64,000 nucleotides of DNA, taken from Chara braunii. Taxonomy: Eukaryota; Streptophyta; Charophyceae; Charales; Characeae. Below are positions 11,214 to 21,165 of the stretch, piece after piece; the first letter of the stretch is position 1, and each line of letters opens with the position of its first letter. The stretch lies in the NCBI GenBank assembly GCA_003427395.1, contig BFEA01000111.1:1735096-1799095 (forward strand). Direction: 5' to 3'. A program made the position numbers and the translations under genes. The notes below the pieces were generated by a model. The model was not told the origin of the DNA. It worked only from the letters and a program-made list of their open reading frames with translations, and ran no database searches.

Positions 11214-11270
11214 TGGGTCGTCGGGGTTCAACCCCCTGATGAGTCGGTGGAATCCCGACGAAATGGCTTA
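11214..11270 (+). ncRNA. Hammerhead ribozyme 1 (type III)
   Basis: All conserved parts of a self-cleaving hammerhead are present in order. The cleavage triplet GTC is at 11220-11222. Stem I is GGGG-TTCAA-CCCC. The core CTGATGA is at 11236-11242, stem II is GTCGG/CCGAC (11243-11259), and GAAA is at 11260-11263. Stem III is open-ended and pairs 11214-11221 with 11263-11270, using several G-U pairs. Cleavage is predicted after C11222. Order and core residues match the family consensus, so catalytic competence is likely, but the G-U pairs may weaken stem III. Confidence 0.88.
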
Positions 11271-11286
11271 GCACAGTCATCCCCCT

Positions 11287-11358
<72 letters not shown>

Positions 11359-11378
11359 CCTCTCTCTCTCTCTCTGGA
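11287..11378. repeat. (CT)n microsatellite between the ribozymes
   Basis: A CT dinucleotide run with a few T interruptions separates the two hammerhead motifs. The sequence just after each ribozyme is similar (GCACAGTCATCCCCC and GCGCAGTTCCATCCCCC), so the ribozymes are probably two units of one roughly 195-bp repeat. Confidence 0.95.
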
Positions 11379-11407
11379 CGTTATAGGCGCCCTATTCAGG
11401 CGCAGAA

Positions 11408-11466
11408 GCTGGTTGTCGAGGGGCCACCTCCTGATGAGTCGGTGAAAGCCCGACGAAACAGTCTGG
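11408..11466 (+). ncRNA. Hammerhead ribozyme 2 (type III)
   Basis: Cleavage triplet GTC at 11415-11417, stem I GAGG-GGCCA-CCTC, core CTGATGA at 11431-11437, stem II GTCGG-TGAAAGC-CCGAC at 11438-11454, GAAA at 11455-11458. The open stem III pairs GGTTGT upstream with ACAGTC downstream. It lies 195 bases downstream of the first ribozyme on the same strand, so cleavage at both sites of one transcript would release a fragment of about 195 nt. Stem II is nearly identical in the two copies, while stem I differs in sequence but keeps pairing (GGGG/CCCC against GAGG/CCTC), which supports a selected structure. Confidence 0.9.
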
Positions 11467-12604
11467 CGCAGTTCCATCCCCCCCGTTCGTTCGAGACGAA
11501 TGGCTGTTCCAACGAAAAAAAAGAAGACGAAAAGAAAAAAAGAAAAAATATAAACTAAATCTAAGAAAAATCTAAAATTTAAGAATCTAGAAAAACAAAA
11601 AAAAAGAAATCACCTTACCTGGGATGAAACGGCTGCCCGTTGAAAACGGGCGCCCTCCGAAACCTGCTGAGGACTACAGTCCTCAACCCTCCTTCCCTGG
11701 GCGTCATCTGGCGCAGCCTTATTGAAGCCGTTGGCTTAAGCCAACGGCAGGGATCTCGTCGATATACAGATCTGAGTTCGATTCCCTTTGGGGAATCAAA
11801 AACAAAATTGGACCATTTCTCGATTTATGCGTGTCATCCTTGCGCAGGGGCCATGATGAACTGTGTGTGGCCAATCTCGGCCATGTGATCTGATCAATCG
11901 TGCGGTCGGGATTGACCGCGCTATTCAAAATGCAGCTTCAAAAGGAGTTGCGCCCAGTAGGCAGGTTTTTCGAGTTCGATCCCTGCCTCTGCAGGGTGAC
12001 AATCTGATGTAGTACCTACTGGGCTAGCTCCTATCACGAGAGTGATAGGAGCTGCTCTTCTATATGAAGAGCCCAGCCTTCACCTTCCTTCCCGCCTGTA
12101 GCCTTGCACGCATTACCTGCCTGTGGCCTAGCCATATACCGGTTAGCCGCGTGACCGTTGGCTTGATTGGACGTCGATGCCGGGTAGGCCCCGGCATTAG
12201 CCTTTCGGCCTCCAAGTTCGAAGTCAAACCCCGCGGCCTTAAGAAATAAAAACAAACCTTCCTATTCGTTCTGCGCCGTGGCCCTATACCCTGACGCAAC
12301 CCTCTTTTTAGCCCACATAGGCTCTGAATCGCGCAGCTTAACAGTCGCGCGACCTATAAGTAGACTAGGTTTAACTTTAGTTCTCCCACGACCTTACACT
12401 ACTACGGCCTCGTCGAAACCCGTGGAAGATAGTGCCGACCCCCGCCATCCTGCACGGACGTTGATGCCATCTAGCGTCGACGACGTCAGGTTCTAAAAAA
12501 AGTTTAGGTCTCTTAGTCATAGGTCAGGTCTGAATAAACGGTTAGCAAACGTCAGTCTCATCAAGTCCTTCAATTCAATGAAAAGATCAGACAGTGTCTG
12601 GCAT

Positions 12605-12796
12605 TGGAAAACCCCGGCAAATACCCTTGTCAGGGTATTTGCCCCAACAACGCGACCAGGTTTGACGTCCTGCGAAAGCTCTACGAATGACTGACATCAG
12701 AGCCTTTCTTGCTTCGCTCGCTTCCAGAATCAGTGATACGATTGCGAGCGGGTGCTCCGCATGGGACTAGGCTTTGAGCCTTTCCTGTTCCTTTCA
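12605..12796 (+). repeat. Short LTR-end-like copy
   Basis: It begins with the palindrome CAAATACCCTTG.CAGGGTATTTG and passes directly into the last roughly 150 bp of the large composite repeat (compare 7262-7409). It ends in TTTCA followed by the same primer-site-like motif. It looks like the large LTR candidate with its interior deleted. Confidence 0.5.
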
Positions 12797-12800
12797 ATTT

Positions 12801-12812
12801 CGGTATCAGAGC
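12801..12812 (+). other. Second primer-binding-site-like motif
   Basis: CGGTATCAGAGC in the same context as at 7414-7425, five bases after a terminal CA. The downstream sequence repeats the leader seen after the first motif. Confidence 0.5.
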
Positions 12813-12982
12813 TGCGTGCGTGACCAGATTCGACATTCGGTGAGAGCCTGCGGGGGCCCTGCCGAGGAGCCTTGCTAGCCCCCCTTAGTCCAACCAACAT
12901 CGATATCGTTGGACCGTCCCAGCTCGTCTTGCTTCTATAGTAATACTTCGAGGGGGGGGGGGGGGCTACGTAAGCAAGCTTA

Positions 12983-13017
12983 TCTCTTATACACATCTAG
13001 ATGTGTATAAGAGACAG
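12983..13017. other. Sequencing-adapter junction (transposase mosaic ends)
   Basis: CTCTTATACACATCT is joined head-to-head to AGATGTGTATAAGAGACAG. This is the Tn5/Nextera mosaic-end pair used in mate-pair circularisation. The flanks are the same genomic sequence twice (about 12897-12982 and 13018-13102), and the second copy has ambiguous bases at 13070 and 13072. This is an assembly artefact, not biology. Peptides beginning MCIRD or MYKRQ read from here are artificial. Confidence 0.97.
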
Positions 13018-13189
13018 CATCGATATCGTTGGACCGTCCCAGCTCGTCTTGCTTCTATAGTAATACTTNGNGGGGGGGGGGGGGGCTACGTAAGCAAGCT
13101 TACTGAACGGAGTCCGTGGTGTGGTAAATCGCCCTGTGAATCCCTGATCGATCAGTCGACTCTTCTGGATACTGATGTTTGCGCTTTTT

Positions 13190-14470
13190 ATTTTTTGATT
13201 CGAGATTCAGATTCGACGTTGGGTCTGCTTTAAATGGCTCCGCGTAGAGGTTTGGTCCAAACGGTCTTCAGCCACGGATCTCGCTCGGCTCGGTTTGGTT
13301 TCGATCAATTGGTATCGTCATTCCACGCATGCCTGTAGAAAGAGGTGGTCGTCGTATGTTCTTGATGCTGAAGGAGAATTCTTGTTCGATTCGGTTCGGT
13401 GAAGTCTGGTATCGGTTCCGCCTTGATCACTGTTCCCCGCATGGTTATTACAGTGGGGATGCGGGGCTGTTAATGGTACTGTTCACTCCCAGTGGTTATG
13501 GTTCTCGGCGTGGCGAAGTTTGTCGGTCTCCCTCAGAGGTTCTGGGTGGGGATTTTCGGGTGCTATTTCTCGTATTGCTGTTTTTTTTATTTCTGAGACA
13601 ATACTAAGGTTGCGACCTGGTTCCAAGTTTTGTAAGTACCCTACGTATAACCCGTCTCCGAGCCCACTCAACTATCCCTCATTAACTGAATCGGTGCTAT
13701 CGGTGCTGGTCGAGACATGGTTCCAAGTTCTGTAAGTACTCCTCGTGGGGTCGGGCTTTGTGCGAAATCGGTGCTACGCGTGCGGGAGCTCTACTAGAGA
13801 CCAAGCTCGGAGCTTTTCACTTTTCCTTTGTTTACTAAATCCGAGCCACGTGCGCGACCAGGTTGGAAGCACGGTGAGTATCCAGCGAGTGGCCAGGCCC
13901 CGAGCATCTCTAGTCTCTTAGGTTTTTTCGAGTCATGTACGCGGGCCGATCTTGGAGCCCCGTGAGAACTCGGAGCATGACCAGCCTCTGAGCCTTGCTT
14001 GCTCTTCCAATTTTCTAAATCCGTGTTCTGTGAGTACTTTGTGTGCGACCAGGTTCTGAGTCTTTTTACTTCCTTCCCTTTTTCGGAATCAGTGTTACTC
14101 CCCAATCTATCGGGCCCAGATCCATTCCAAGTTCGCTTTGTTTTCGGAACCAGTGTTACGCTCACGACCGGGTTCAACGTTCGGGGCTCAGCGAAGTGAC
14201 CGCATCCTTAGCTCTTTTGAAGTCGGGTTTCTCGCTATGTGTGCAGCCATTTAAGGGCACTTTGTGAAAAAGTGAGTTCACCAGCTCTCTCCTTTCTGTG
14301 GGTTTCGAATGGAGCACTCGGCGAGTGCCTGAGTCCTGGGTCCTCCTCCTCTTTAATTTTTTTGGGATTGTGCGTCGCGTGCAGCCCGGACCGGGGTTTG
14401 GAACCCCTCGAACCTCACCCGGCAAAAGATCCGGCTTTGCGCGTCTTCCTCCTTAGTTCAGCCCAGCGGG
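13190..14470. repeat. Degenerate repeats with GACCAGGTTC and TTCGGAATCAGTG motifs
   Basis: Motifs like TTTTCGGAATCAGTGTTAC and GCGACCAGGTTC..GTTCGG recur at irregular intervals (for example near 13700, 13855, 14045, 14080 and 14140). They resemble the sequence around the primer-site-like motifs. No coding region is apparent. Confidence 0.45.
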
Positions 14471-14604
14471 CGTGACCGGTAGGGTCCAGTAAAGAAGGGA
14501 GAAAAGGGGAGGGAGCCCTGAAAGATAGGTCAGAAGGGTCGGAGAGAGTGACAGGAAGGAAACGGCTCGGTGGGGTTAGGATACCATCCGACACCGCTAT
14601 CCCC

Positions 14605-14634
14605 GGGAAGATGCATTCCCGTTTCGTTTTTCGA

Positions 14635-14698
<64 letters not shown>

Positions 14699-14778
14699 TC
14701 GTTTCAAAAAACAAAATGGGAATGCATCTTCCCGCTATCGAGGGAAGATCCATTCCCGTTTTGTTTCTCGAAACGAGA
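14605..14778. repeat. Inverted units bounding an (AG)n tract
   Basis: A 36-base unit (14605-14640) and its inverted copy (14698-14733, 33 of 36 matching) enclose an AG run (14641-14696). A third copy in direct orientation (14743-14778) is again followed by AG. Each unit itself contains two small hairpins (GGGAA..TTCCC and GTTTCG..CGAAAC). Confidence 0.8.
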
Positions 14779-14823
14779 GAGAGAGAGGGCGGCGAATTCG
14801 CCGCGACCCTCCGTGCAGGTCGC

Positions 14824-14827
<4 letters not shown>

Positions 14828-14893
<66 letters not shown>
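14828..14893. repeat. (CT)n microsatellite at gap edge
   Basis: A CT run that continues into the unsequenced gap. Confidence 0.95.
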
Positions 14894-15348
14894 NNNNNNN
14901 NNNNNNNNNNNNNNNNNNNNNNNNNNNNNNNNNNNNNNNNNNNNNNNNNNNNNNNNNNNNNNNNNNNNNNNNNNNNNNNNNNNNNNNNNNNNNNNNNNNN
15001 NNNNNNNNNNNNNNNNNNNNNNNNNNNNNNNNNNNNNNNNNNNNNNNNNNNNNNNNNNNNNNNNNNNNNNNNNNNNNNNNNNNNNNNNNNNNNNNNNNNN
15101 NNNNNNNNNNNNNNNNNNNNNNNNNNNNNNNNNNNNNNNNNNNNNNNNNNNNNNNNNNNNNNNNNNNNNNNNNNNNNNNNNNNNNNNNNNNNNNNNNNNN
15201 NNNNNNNNNNNNNNNNNNNNNNNNNNNNNNNNNNNNNNNNNNNNNNNNNNNNNNNNNNNNNNNNNNNNNNNNNNNNNNNNNNNNNNNNNNNNNNNNNNNN
15301 NNNNNNNNNNNNNNNNNNNNNNNNNNNNNNNNNNNNNNNNNNNNNNNN
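14894..15348. other. Assembly gap
   Basis: 455 undetermined bases, probably caused by the adjoining CT microsatellite. Confidence 1.
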
Positions 15349-15451
15349 ACGTTCGGGATGCCTGCGCCTGGTAGTCCGAGCCTTGGCACGGATCGGCATA
15401 CCGGTCGGTCGAGGCTCCGACTCAATAGTTGGGCCAGGTACTGGTGGTTTA
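15349..15451. mobile_element. End of a MITE with TTAAACCACC-type terminus
   Basis: The right end GGGCCAGGTACTGGTGGTTTAA matches the ends of the elements at 42737 and 45808. The left part is lost in the gap. 15452-15780 is AT-rich with nothing recognisable. Confidence 0.45.
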
Positions 15452-15792
15452 AGTGACTCTATAAGTAAGAGAGATTCTTGTCTAGGAAATAAATTCTTAA
15501 GTGGGGTTTGCTCATTTTCAAGCAAGTCTAGCAATGTGGTGGTTGACATGCATATAAAATGAATCTCAATTATTTTTTTCACTTGTTCGTTTTCTTAAAT
15601 GAGTGATTTGTCAGAGCATTCCACATAATTATTGATGCTTCCCTACTGATTATTGTAGCTATTTGATCAAATATTTTGTGAGAAGGAGGGGTGATGTGAG
15701 GAAAATGAGTTTTAATATTCAGCTTCTTAGTGGTTTTGGTCACTTGATACTGATCTGTATTGAAGGGTGGAAGGAAGTTTTGCTCTTTGAAT

Positions 15793-16085
15793 CTAGGCTA
15801 CCAGAGTGGCCCGGGGTCACTTACCCGGCCGGGCCAAAATAATAAAAATAATAAAAATAATAAAAATAAATAAAATATTTTTAAATTTTAATTTTTATTT
15901 TGAATTTGGTGAAGAATTTCGATGTGATACTGAGGCAAAAGTTGTTCAGTTTATTTTTCTGCGTAACAGAGTTTTTTTTTCAGAATCTTTGGATTTTTTT
16001 ATTTTTTTATTTTTTTGCTGGGACCTTACCTAATCCTGGCACGGGCTGGCCACCCGGGACCCGGGCGGCCCGGCTGGTAGCCTAG
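15793..16085 (+). mobile_element. hAT-type MITE, CCGG-rich ends (copy 1)
   Basis: Perfect 12-bp terminal inverted repeats CTAGGCTACCAG/CTGGTAGCCTAG. They are followed inside by CCGGCCGGGC-type palindromic sequence. Imperfect 8-bp flanks (CTTTGAAT before, CTTTAATT after) fit a decayed target duplication. The core reads ATTTGGTGAAGAATTTCG..CTGAGGCAAAAGTTGTTCAG and then T-rich. There are no coding frames, so it would depend on a hAT transposase elsewhere. Confidence 0.8.
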
Positions 16086-16689
16086 CTTTAATTTTTTTTT
16101 TTTTTTTTTTTTTTTGTATACAGTCAAAGTTTCGGGGTAAGTTGCATCAAAGTTTAAGACATAATAGGAGTGAGGTGAGGGGAAGGAAAAATTCTTGGTC
16201 AGAGGATAACGCTTAGGTGGAGTTTTGCTTATTCTCATGAATGGTAAAACAATTAGGAGGTAAGTTTCCAGGTGATACTTATTTAAAAAAAAAAAATTGA
16301 CAAGTTGAAAATCATAAAACGGAAGGAAAACTCGAGTTGGAGTACGCTTTGGATGACATGTCTCCGCTGATTTCGATCCTTGCTTGTAGATCACTTAATC
16401 GATAAGGTCTAGGAAGGATAATAAACGTGGAAAAATTAAGAAGCGTAAAAAGAGGGAAATTGCCATGCAAGTTACTAGAAAGATAAAGATTAACAAAAAA
16501 ACATTTATAATTGAAAAAAATATTATAAGAAAGCGGTTTGTATGAACAATTGAAAAAAATAGTTGGGGAGAGCAACATGAGAAAAACTAGTATCTTAAAA
16601 ATTATGTTAACAAATTAGTATGTGATTTGCTTCACCTGCAAGTGACCAAAATACTGGTAAATTTTTATTTTTATTTTTTGCTATATTGA

Positions 16690-17165
16690 GTCCCCCCCCC
16701 CCCCCCCCGTTTTTTTTTTTTTTTTAGGTTCTGAGCAGTCGAATTGTTCTGAGCAATTGGACTTTCATACCCCTTAAATCAAATACTTGAGGTTCTGAGC
16801 AATTGAACTTTCATACCCCTTAAGGGGGGACTCAATTCGTTTCATACCCCTTAAATCAAATAACAGGAAGAATTTTACTAGTATTTGAGGTTCTGAGCAA
16901 TTGGGCTTTCATACCCCTTAAGTAAAATAACCCCCGTTGACCAACCTCCGATGCATGACTTTCATACCCCTTAAATGATAAATCTATAAACTAGTATTTT
17001 GGTCAACCTCCAATTGCTCAGAACCTCAAATCTATAAACTAGTATTTTACCACAGAAAGAGGTCATGATAGCTTAGTTTATAGATTTATCATTTAAGGGG
17101 TATGAAAGTCATGCATCGGAGGTTGGTCAACGGGGGTTATTTTATTTCCCCCCCCCCCCCCCCCT
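16690..17165. mobile_element. Foldback element bounded by poly(C)
   Basis: Perfect 70-bp inverted repeats at 16924-16993 and 17074-17143 are separated by 80 bp. To the left lie four to five tandem copies of GGTTCTGAGCAATTGG-ACTTTCATACCCCTTAA. Runs of 14-17 C flank both sides (16694-16709 and 17149-17164). Perfect identity of the arms suggests recent formation or conversion, or an assembly foldback. Confidence 0.7.
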
Positions 17166-18109
17166 TTATTTTTATGTAAGGAACTCAAATCGGATTCGCG
17201 ACCTATTGTGGCTTTGATGATCATTATCAGTGGTAAACATGGCCGATTTAAAAAAACAGTGAGCAACAGGAAGAATTATGGGTTTACTCCTTATCCAATT
17301 TCTCTCCCCCTCTTCCTTTTGCCTTTTTTTTTTTTTTTTTTGAACCGTTGTGTGAACAAAGGTGTCTTATTGTTTTGAACTGTCGAATTTTGAAAATTTT
17401 GGCAAAGATGCGTGAGGGGACAAAGTCAATCATGTAAGGAATAGTAGTAAAATGTAGACGACGACGGGGCATAAAATACTAGATTCTAGTACATTTCAAT
17501 TTTGTCGGTGAGAGGATGAGAGAGGGGTCAGTTATTGACGTTTATCATAGCGACGTAGTTAAATAGAATAAAGTACATGGCTGATTTCGTGCGGAACCGC
17601 TTGACTTTTTATCTAAGCAACATTGAGGCAATGAAGTAAATTAACCTTATTGGAAACGATCAGCAGGGTATGAACATGTTGGTTGATTAGCAATTGGAGT
17701 AGGCGGCGCCAAAACTGAGGCCACTATAAAAAAAATAAAATGGTTGGACTATGTTGCCGCAACATTTTTATCGCCCCCCATACTGACGACTCCACACTCG
17801 CTAATTCGAACCTCCTTATCTTATAATGACAAACTTTGAACTATATTGCACTTTTTCACAACCTCTGTTTTATGAGCTTTTATCCTCAGCCTCCACAAAT
17901 GCTCTTGCATACCTTCTCAACAAATTCATTTCCTCGGCTTCATACTTGATTTTCACGACAAGCGCGTAATTTTTTTATGACAAAGCTAAAAAACTAATAA
18001 CTCTCATCCGCTCGTCTTCTCTTAACAACATTTTAAGCAAGACTCATCAAGTTAGCAGGAAAGCTCACTCCTCTCTCCAAAGCTTTCATGCCAACTCATC
18101 TTTTCCTTT
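17166..18109. other. No gene seen
   Basis: AT-rich sequence with poly(T) near 17323. No supported coding frame or RNA gene. Confidence 0.5.
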
Positions 18110-18117
18110 CGTCCCTT

Positions 18118-18805
18118 CTGTGTTGCACGGCGTACATGTACGCGGGTTGCGCGTACGCGCATACACGTATTCCTGTATGCGACACGTACGCGCGTACACG
18201 TACTCCCGTACGTGGGAATACGTAAAAAAAAAAAAAAAAAAACACTCATCGAAAAAATCTGAAAAACAATTATGTTATGGAAAATGATATTTCAAACAAC
18301 TTTTGCCAGAGTCTCATCCCCAAATTCCGTACATAACTCGAGTGAAAAATCAAAGACACAAAACACAAATAAATTGAAATAAAAAAATTTAAAAATTAGG
18401 AAAAAAACAGAAAAAATAAAAACAAATTTCTGTAACAAATACACGTTATGCAGAAGCATGATACAAACAAATTTTGCCTGGGAGTCATCCCCGAATTCCC
18501 AATCTAACTTGAGTAAGAAATTAAAAAAAAAAAACAAAAAAAATTATCATAATAATTAAAAAACTATTTTAAAATAGTTTATTATTATTATTATTATTTT
18601 AAAGTTTTCTTTAAGGTTTTGTATTTTTAAATAAAGATTGGTTGGGAATTCGGGTATGACTCCCAGGTAAATGTTGTTTGTATCATTATTCTGCACAACA
18701 TACTTTTTTTTCAGAGGTTTTGGACTTTTTTTTTTTTTTTTTTTTTTACGTACGCGTACGCGCGATTTTGGGTCCGTACGCGTACGCGTACGGCGTGCTA
18801 CCCAG
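18118..18805. mobile_element. hAT-type MITE, TACGCG-rich ends
   Basis: Terminal inverted repeats CTGTGTTGCACGGCGTAC and (inverted) CTGGGTAGCACGCCGTAC continue into alternating GTACGCGTACG sequence. The flanks CGTCCCTT (18110-18117) and CGTCCCTC (18806-18813) form an 8-bp target duplication with one change. Inside, two inverted copies of the shared core (…TTGCC..GAGTCTCAT and its complement near 18640-18700) face each other. Confidence 0.75.
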
Positions 18806-18813
18806 CGTCCCTC

Positions 18814-20400
18814 TATGATGAAATCAATCCCTTCAACAAGGATTCCCCAAATTGTATTACCAACAATCTCATCCACGATCTCTTATGGTGAGTTTTTCAC
18901 CTTCCTCAACTTTCACGAAGGTTATGGACAACAAGGCCAACCTCACTCACTATCTTCACCAACGCCTTCTCTCACCAGATCGTTGTTGTAATCTAACTAC
19001 CTCATGAAAACCCAATCACCCTCTACCTTGTATCATCTTCATCAACTCACAGAGAAATTTTTGCAATTTGCAAAACCTTATCCTTTTTTGCTTCAACCTA
19101 TCCCCATTTGCTTTTTTCCGCCTCCATCAGACTTCGCTCTGATATCCAATTTGTTTGTGCCCTCATCTTTCACATGAGGACCTTCGAACCATCCTTCAAC
19201 CTCTGACTTTGTAAAAATCGCCTCCATCCTTATCCCCAATGAGTGCACTCCTCAACCTTGTTTGGATTCCCCGCTCTCTCAATTCATTAACTACTGCCAT
19301 CTCGAAGATAGAGGACGATACGAACTGGGGTTTTGCGTCACACCTTAAAATTGAAACCTTCGCTCAAATAGAAGTACATGCAATCGACCTCTTCACTTAC
19401 TACCACCATGTCTGCCCCAACTTCATCTCCAAATCATCGTCTACCAAAGCCTCTCAACTCGACACCCTTTCCTTGAGTTGAAACCTGCTCCCTTCACACC
19501 CCTACCAATGACTCTTCCCCCCACACCTCTTTTGCATCCCGTGCTCTCAAAACTCATCAACGCCCCGTCACACTATCTCCTTATACTACCGTCCTCCACA
19601 AGAATCACATGTTCCGTAAGGACCCTCTCACTAAAAATCCTCGAACACTTCACCATCCCCCAATCCAAATAATCCTGCTTCCCCAATCCCAAAGTCTTCC
19701 CCTTCACCTCCAACCCCGCCCTCTTGCGCCTCATTGCTATTTTCCTCCACCCTTAGTTAATTTTCACCTTTTCCCCCTCTTGTTCGTTTCCAACCTCGCT
19801 TCATCACATACCCGTGATGCATGAATGTACCTATATTCCTCTACGTTCCCTGCCGCATCATTTATTCCAAACTCTACCCTTCTTCAATCTTGACTTACAT
19901 CCCACATATAAGAAAGCTATGTTCACTTTCCCCTTCATAAACTGAAAGCACTTCTCTATTCGCTTGTTAAACCCCCTTCCACTTAATGATTCACTCCCTC
20001 TCATCGAACGAAACATATAACCATCTCTTAATGTCTCATCCCCCTCCCTTGGATCCCCCAACCTAATCAAGAATCTTCCTCCGTAACTATCCGTCTTTGT
20101 ATACCTTGGACGTACAACCCTTTTCTCTATATCGATCTCCTTATACTGTAACCTCAATCCCTACCCGCAGCGTTGCCAACTTTCCCACAAATACAAAAAC
20201 GTTGTCCCATACTGATACGCTTAAGCCTCCGGGTTACCTTTTGATATCTTCACCTTCCCCTTAATGTACTACGCTACCCTTTTCAACTTTTCCCACTGTA
20301 AACGCCTTGTCGATTCCTCCATCAGTCCCCTTTCATGCGCATACTTTCGAGAAACTTTCCTAATAAAATAAGTAGTAGCTTAGCTATCAAAATATTTATC
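18814..20400. other. Pyrimidine-rich DNA, no gene assigned
   Basis: The plus strand is rich in C and T, which leaves several open frames of 60-100 codons on both strands. None resembles a domain I know. The longest minus-strand frame (19858-20157) has no visible partner exons. A decayed gene is possible. Confidence 0.4.
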
Positions 20401-20660
20401 CAACGAGGGAACATGCGAGAGTTGCGCCCATCAGCAGGTGGGCGATATCGGCGAGGGGTCAGCCGGTAGCATCAGGACCGAGCTTCTTCGATGGGCTAGT
20501 CACTGTGCCTCCCCTCCGGTCCCCCCCCCCCTATGAACATCGGCAGTCTCTGCTCAATGCCACTCGAGGGAACCAACGACATATCTCTAGGTGGTGGGCG
20601 CCAAGCTTCCCCAGGAAGGTGCGTGAGTGCTACGGGGTTCCCCATAATACTATATTGACA
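20400..20660. other. GC-rich island, unassigned
   Basis: A sharply GC-richer block in AT-rich surroundings with a GCCC..GGGC hairpin and a C-run. It starts with GAGTTGCGCCCA, similar to 11945-11956. It is probably repeat-derived. Confidence 0.4.
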
Positions 20661-20668
20661 ATAAAAAA

Positions 20669-20741
20669 GATCTAAAAAGTTTTTTGACTTCGTTTTTAGC
20701 CATTGCGGCTAATGCTCCTAATATCATGGAAACAATACTGC
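20669..20741 (-). pseudogene. nad2: Mitochondrial nad2 fragment in nuclear DNA
   Basis: The minus strand reads SIVSMILGALAAMAKNEVKK. This matches the SMILGALAAMAQTKVK region of plant mitochondrial NADH dehydrogenase subunit 2 from memory of the family. Only about 24 codons remain, next to two other mitochondrial fragments, so this is a nuclear insertion of mitochondrial DNA rather than a gene. Confidence 0.65.
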
Positions 20742-20792
20742 AAAAAAAGAAGATTGACAGGTAATTGAATTGGATCGGCTTAAAGAATTAGC

Positions 20793-20831
<39 letters not shown>

Positions 20832-20943
20832 AAACATATTATTTTTTCACACACAATCGATAATTTGCATTTGCTTATGATAAAAGTATTACAAAAAAAA
20901 AAAAAAAATTGCATTCCAAACAACTTTACTTAGGTCAAATTCA

Positions 20944-21165
20944 TTTTTGGATTACTTTTTTCAGAATGATTTTGAAGATGGTACACTCGAATTGTATTGT
21001 TTAAGTGGACCATCCGCTGGTTTACAAAATATTTTAATTTCACAATTACTAAGTCACTGGTTACTCAAAATCATGGCTATTCTGTTGAGTTTTCCTGTTT
21101 TACAATTGCTATATCATTTTCAATATTCAACACTCAATTGTTTGACTATAGTAGTAGGAAGTCTT
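20944..21165 (+). pseudogene. ccmB: Mitochondrial ccmB fragment in nuclear DNA
   Basis: The frame contains FFQNDFEDGTLELY and later FPVLQLLYHF and VVGSL. These are hallmark segments of CcmB, a membrane subunit of the cytochrome c maturation ABC exporter encoded in many plant mitochondria. Both ends of the protein are missing. The fragment runs straight into inverted cox1 sequence at about 21165, so it cannot be functional. ccmB in mitochondrial DNA is typical of land plants and some charophytes, which supports the streptophyte assignment. Confidence 0.8.

Larger units (their letters stand above)
10327..12197 (+). mobile_element. Hairpin-chain element with two hammerhead ribozymes (retrozyme/viroid-like candidate)
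   Basis: A near-continuous series of short perfect hairpins. Arms include 10392-10401/10412-10421 (10 bp), 10614-10624/10628-10638 (11 bp), 10833-10840/10844-10851, the palindrome 10853-10870, 10908-10915/10923-10930 and 10934-10941/10943-10950. Further on are 11635-11641/11645-11651, 11668-11675/11678-11685, the 22-bp palindrome 11727-11748, 11780-11786/11791-11797, 11953-11961/12015-12023, 12026-12036/12043-12053 (11 bp), 12054-12060/12066-12072 and 12177-12183/12191-12197. Stem sequences are unrelated to each other, so this is not a tandem repeat. Two hammerhead motifs lie at the centre. A-rich and T-rich tracts lie at 10963-10983 and 11510-11610. Plant retrozymes are non-autonomous retroelements with type III hammerheads and structured RNA. 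This element differs in its size and its hairpin chain. Its borders are my estimate. Confidence 0.6.

Noticed and set aside
11941-12024. Second tRNA-like gene (GAGTTCGATCC box)
   Set aside because: Distance between A-box-like and B-box-like motifs is too short, and the pairing is explained by nested local hairpins.
12730-13233. Frames beginning MCIRD and MYKRQ
   Set aside because: These peptides come from the sequencing-adapter mosaic ends, not from genomic sequence.
14548-15562. Long open frames of 290-336 codons on both strands
   Set aside because: They consist of AG/CT microsatellite translation (Arg-Glu, Leu-Ser) and undetermined gap bases.
16026-16394. Frame across the MITE border with poly-Lys
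   Set aside because: Product of the T-run after the MITE and element sequence.
19858-20157. Minus-strand 99-codon protein
   Set aside because: No recognisable domain; lies in strand-skewed DNA where open frames are expected.
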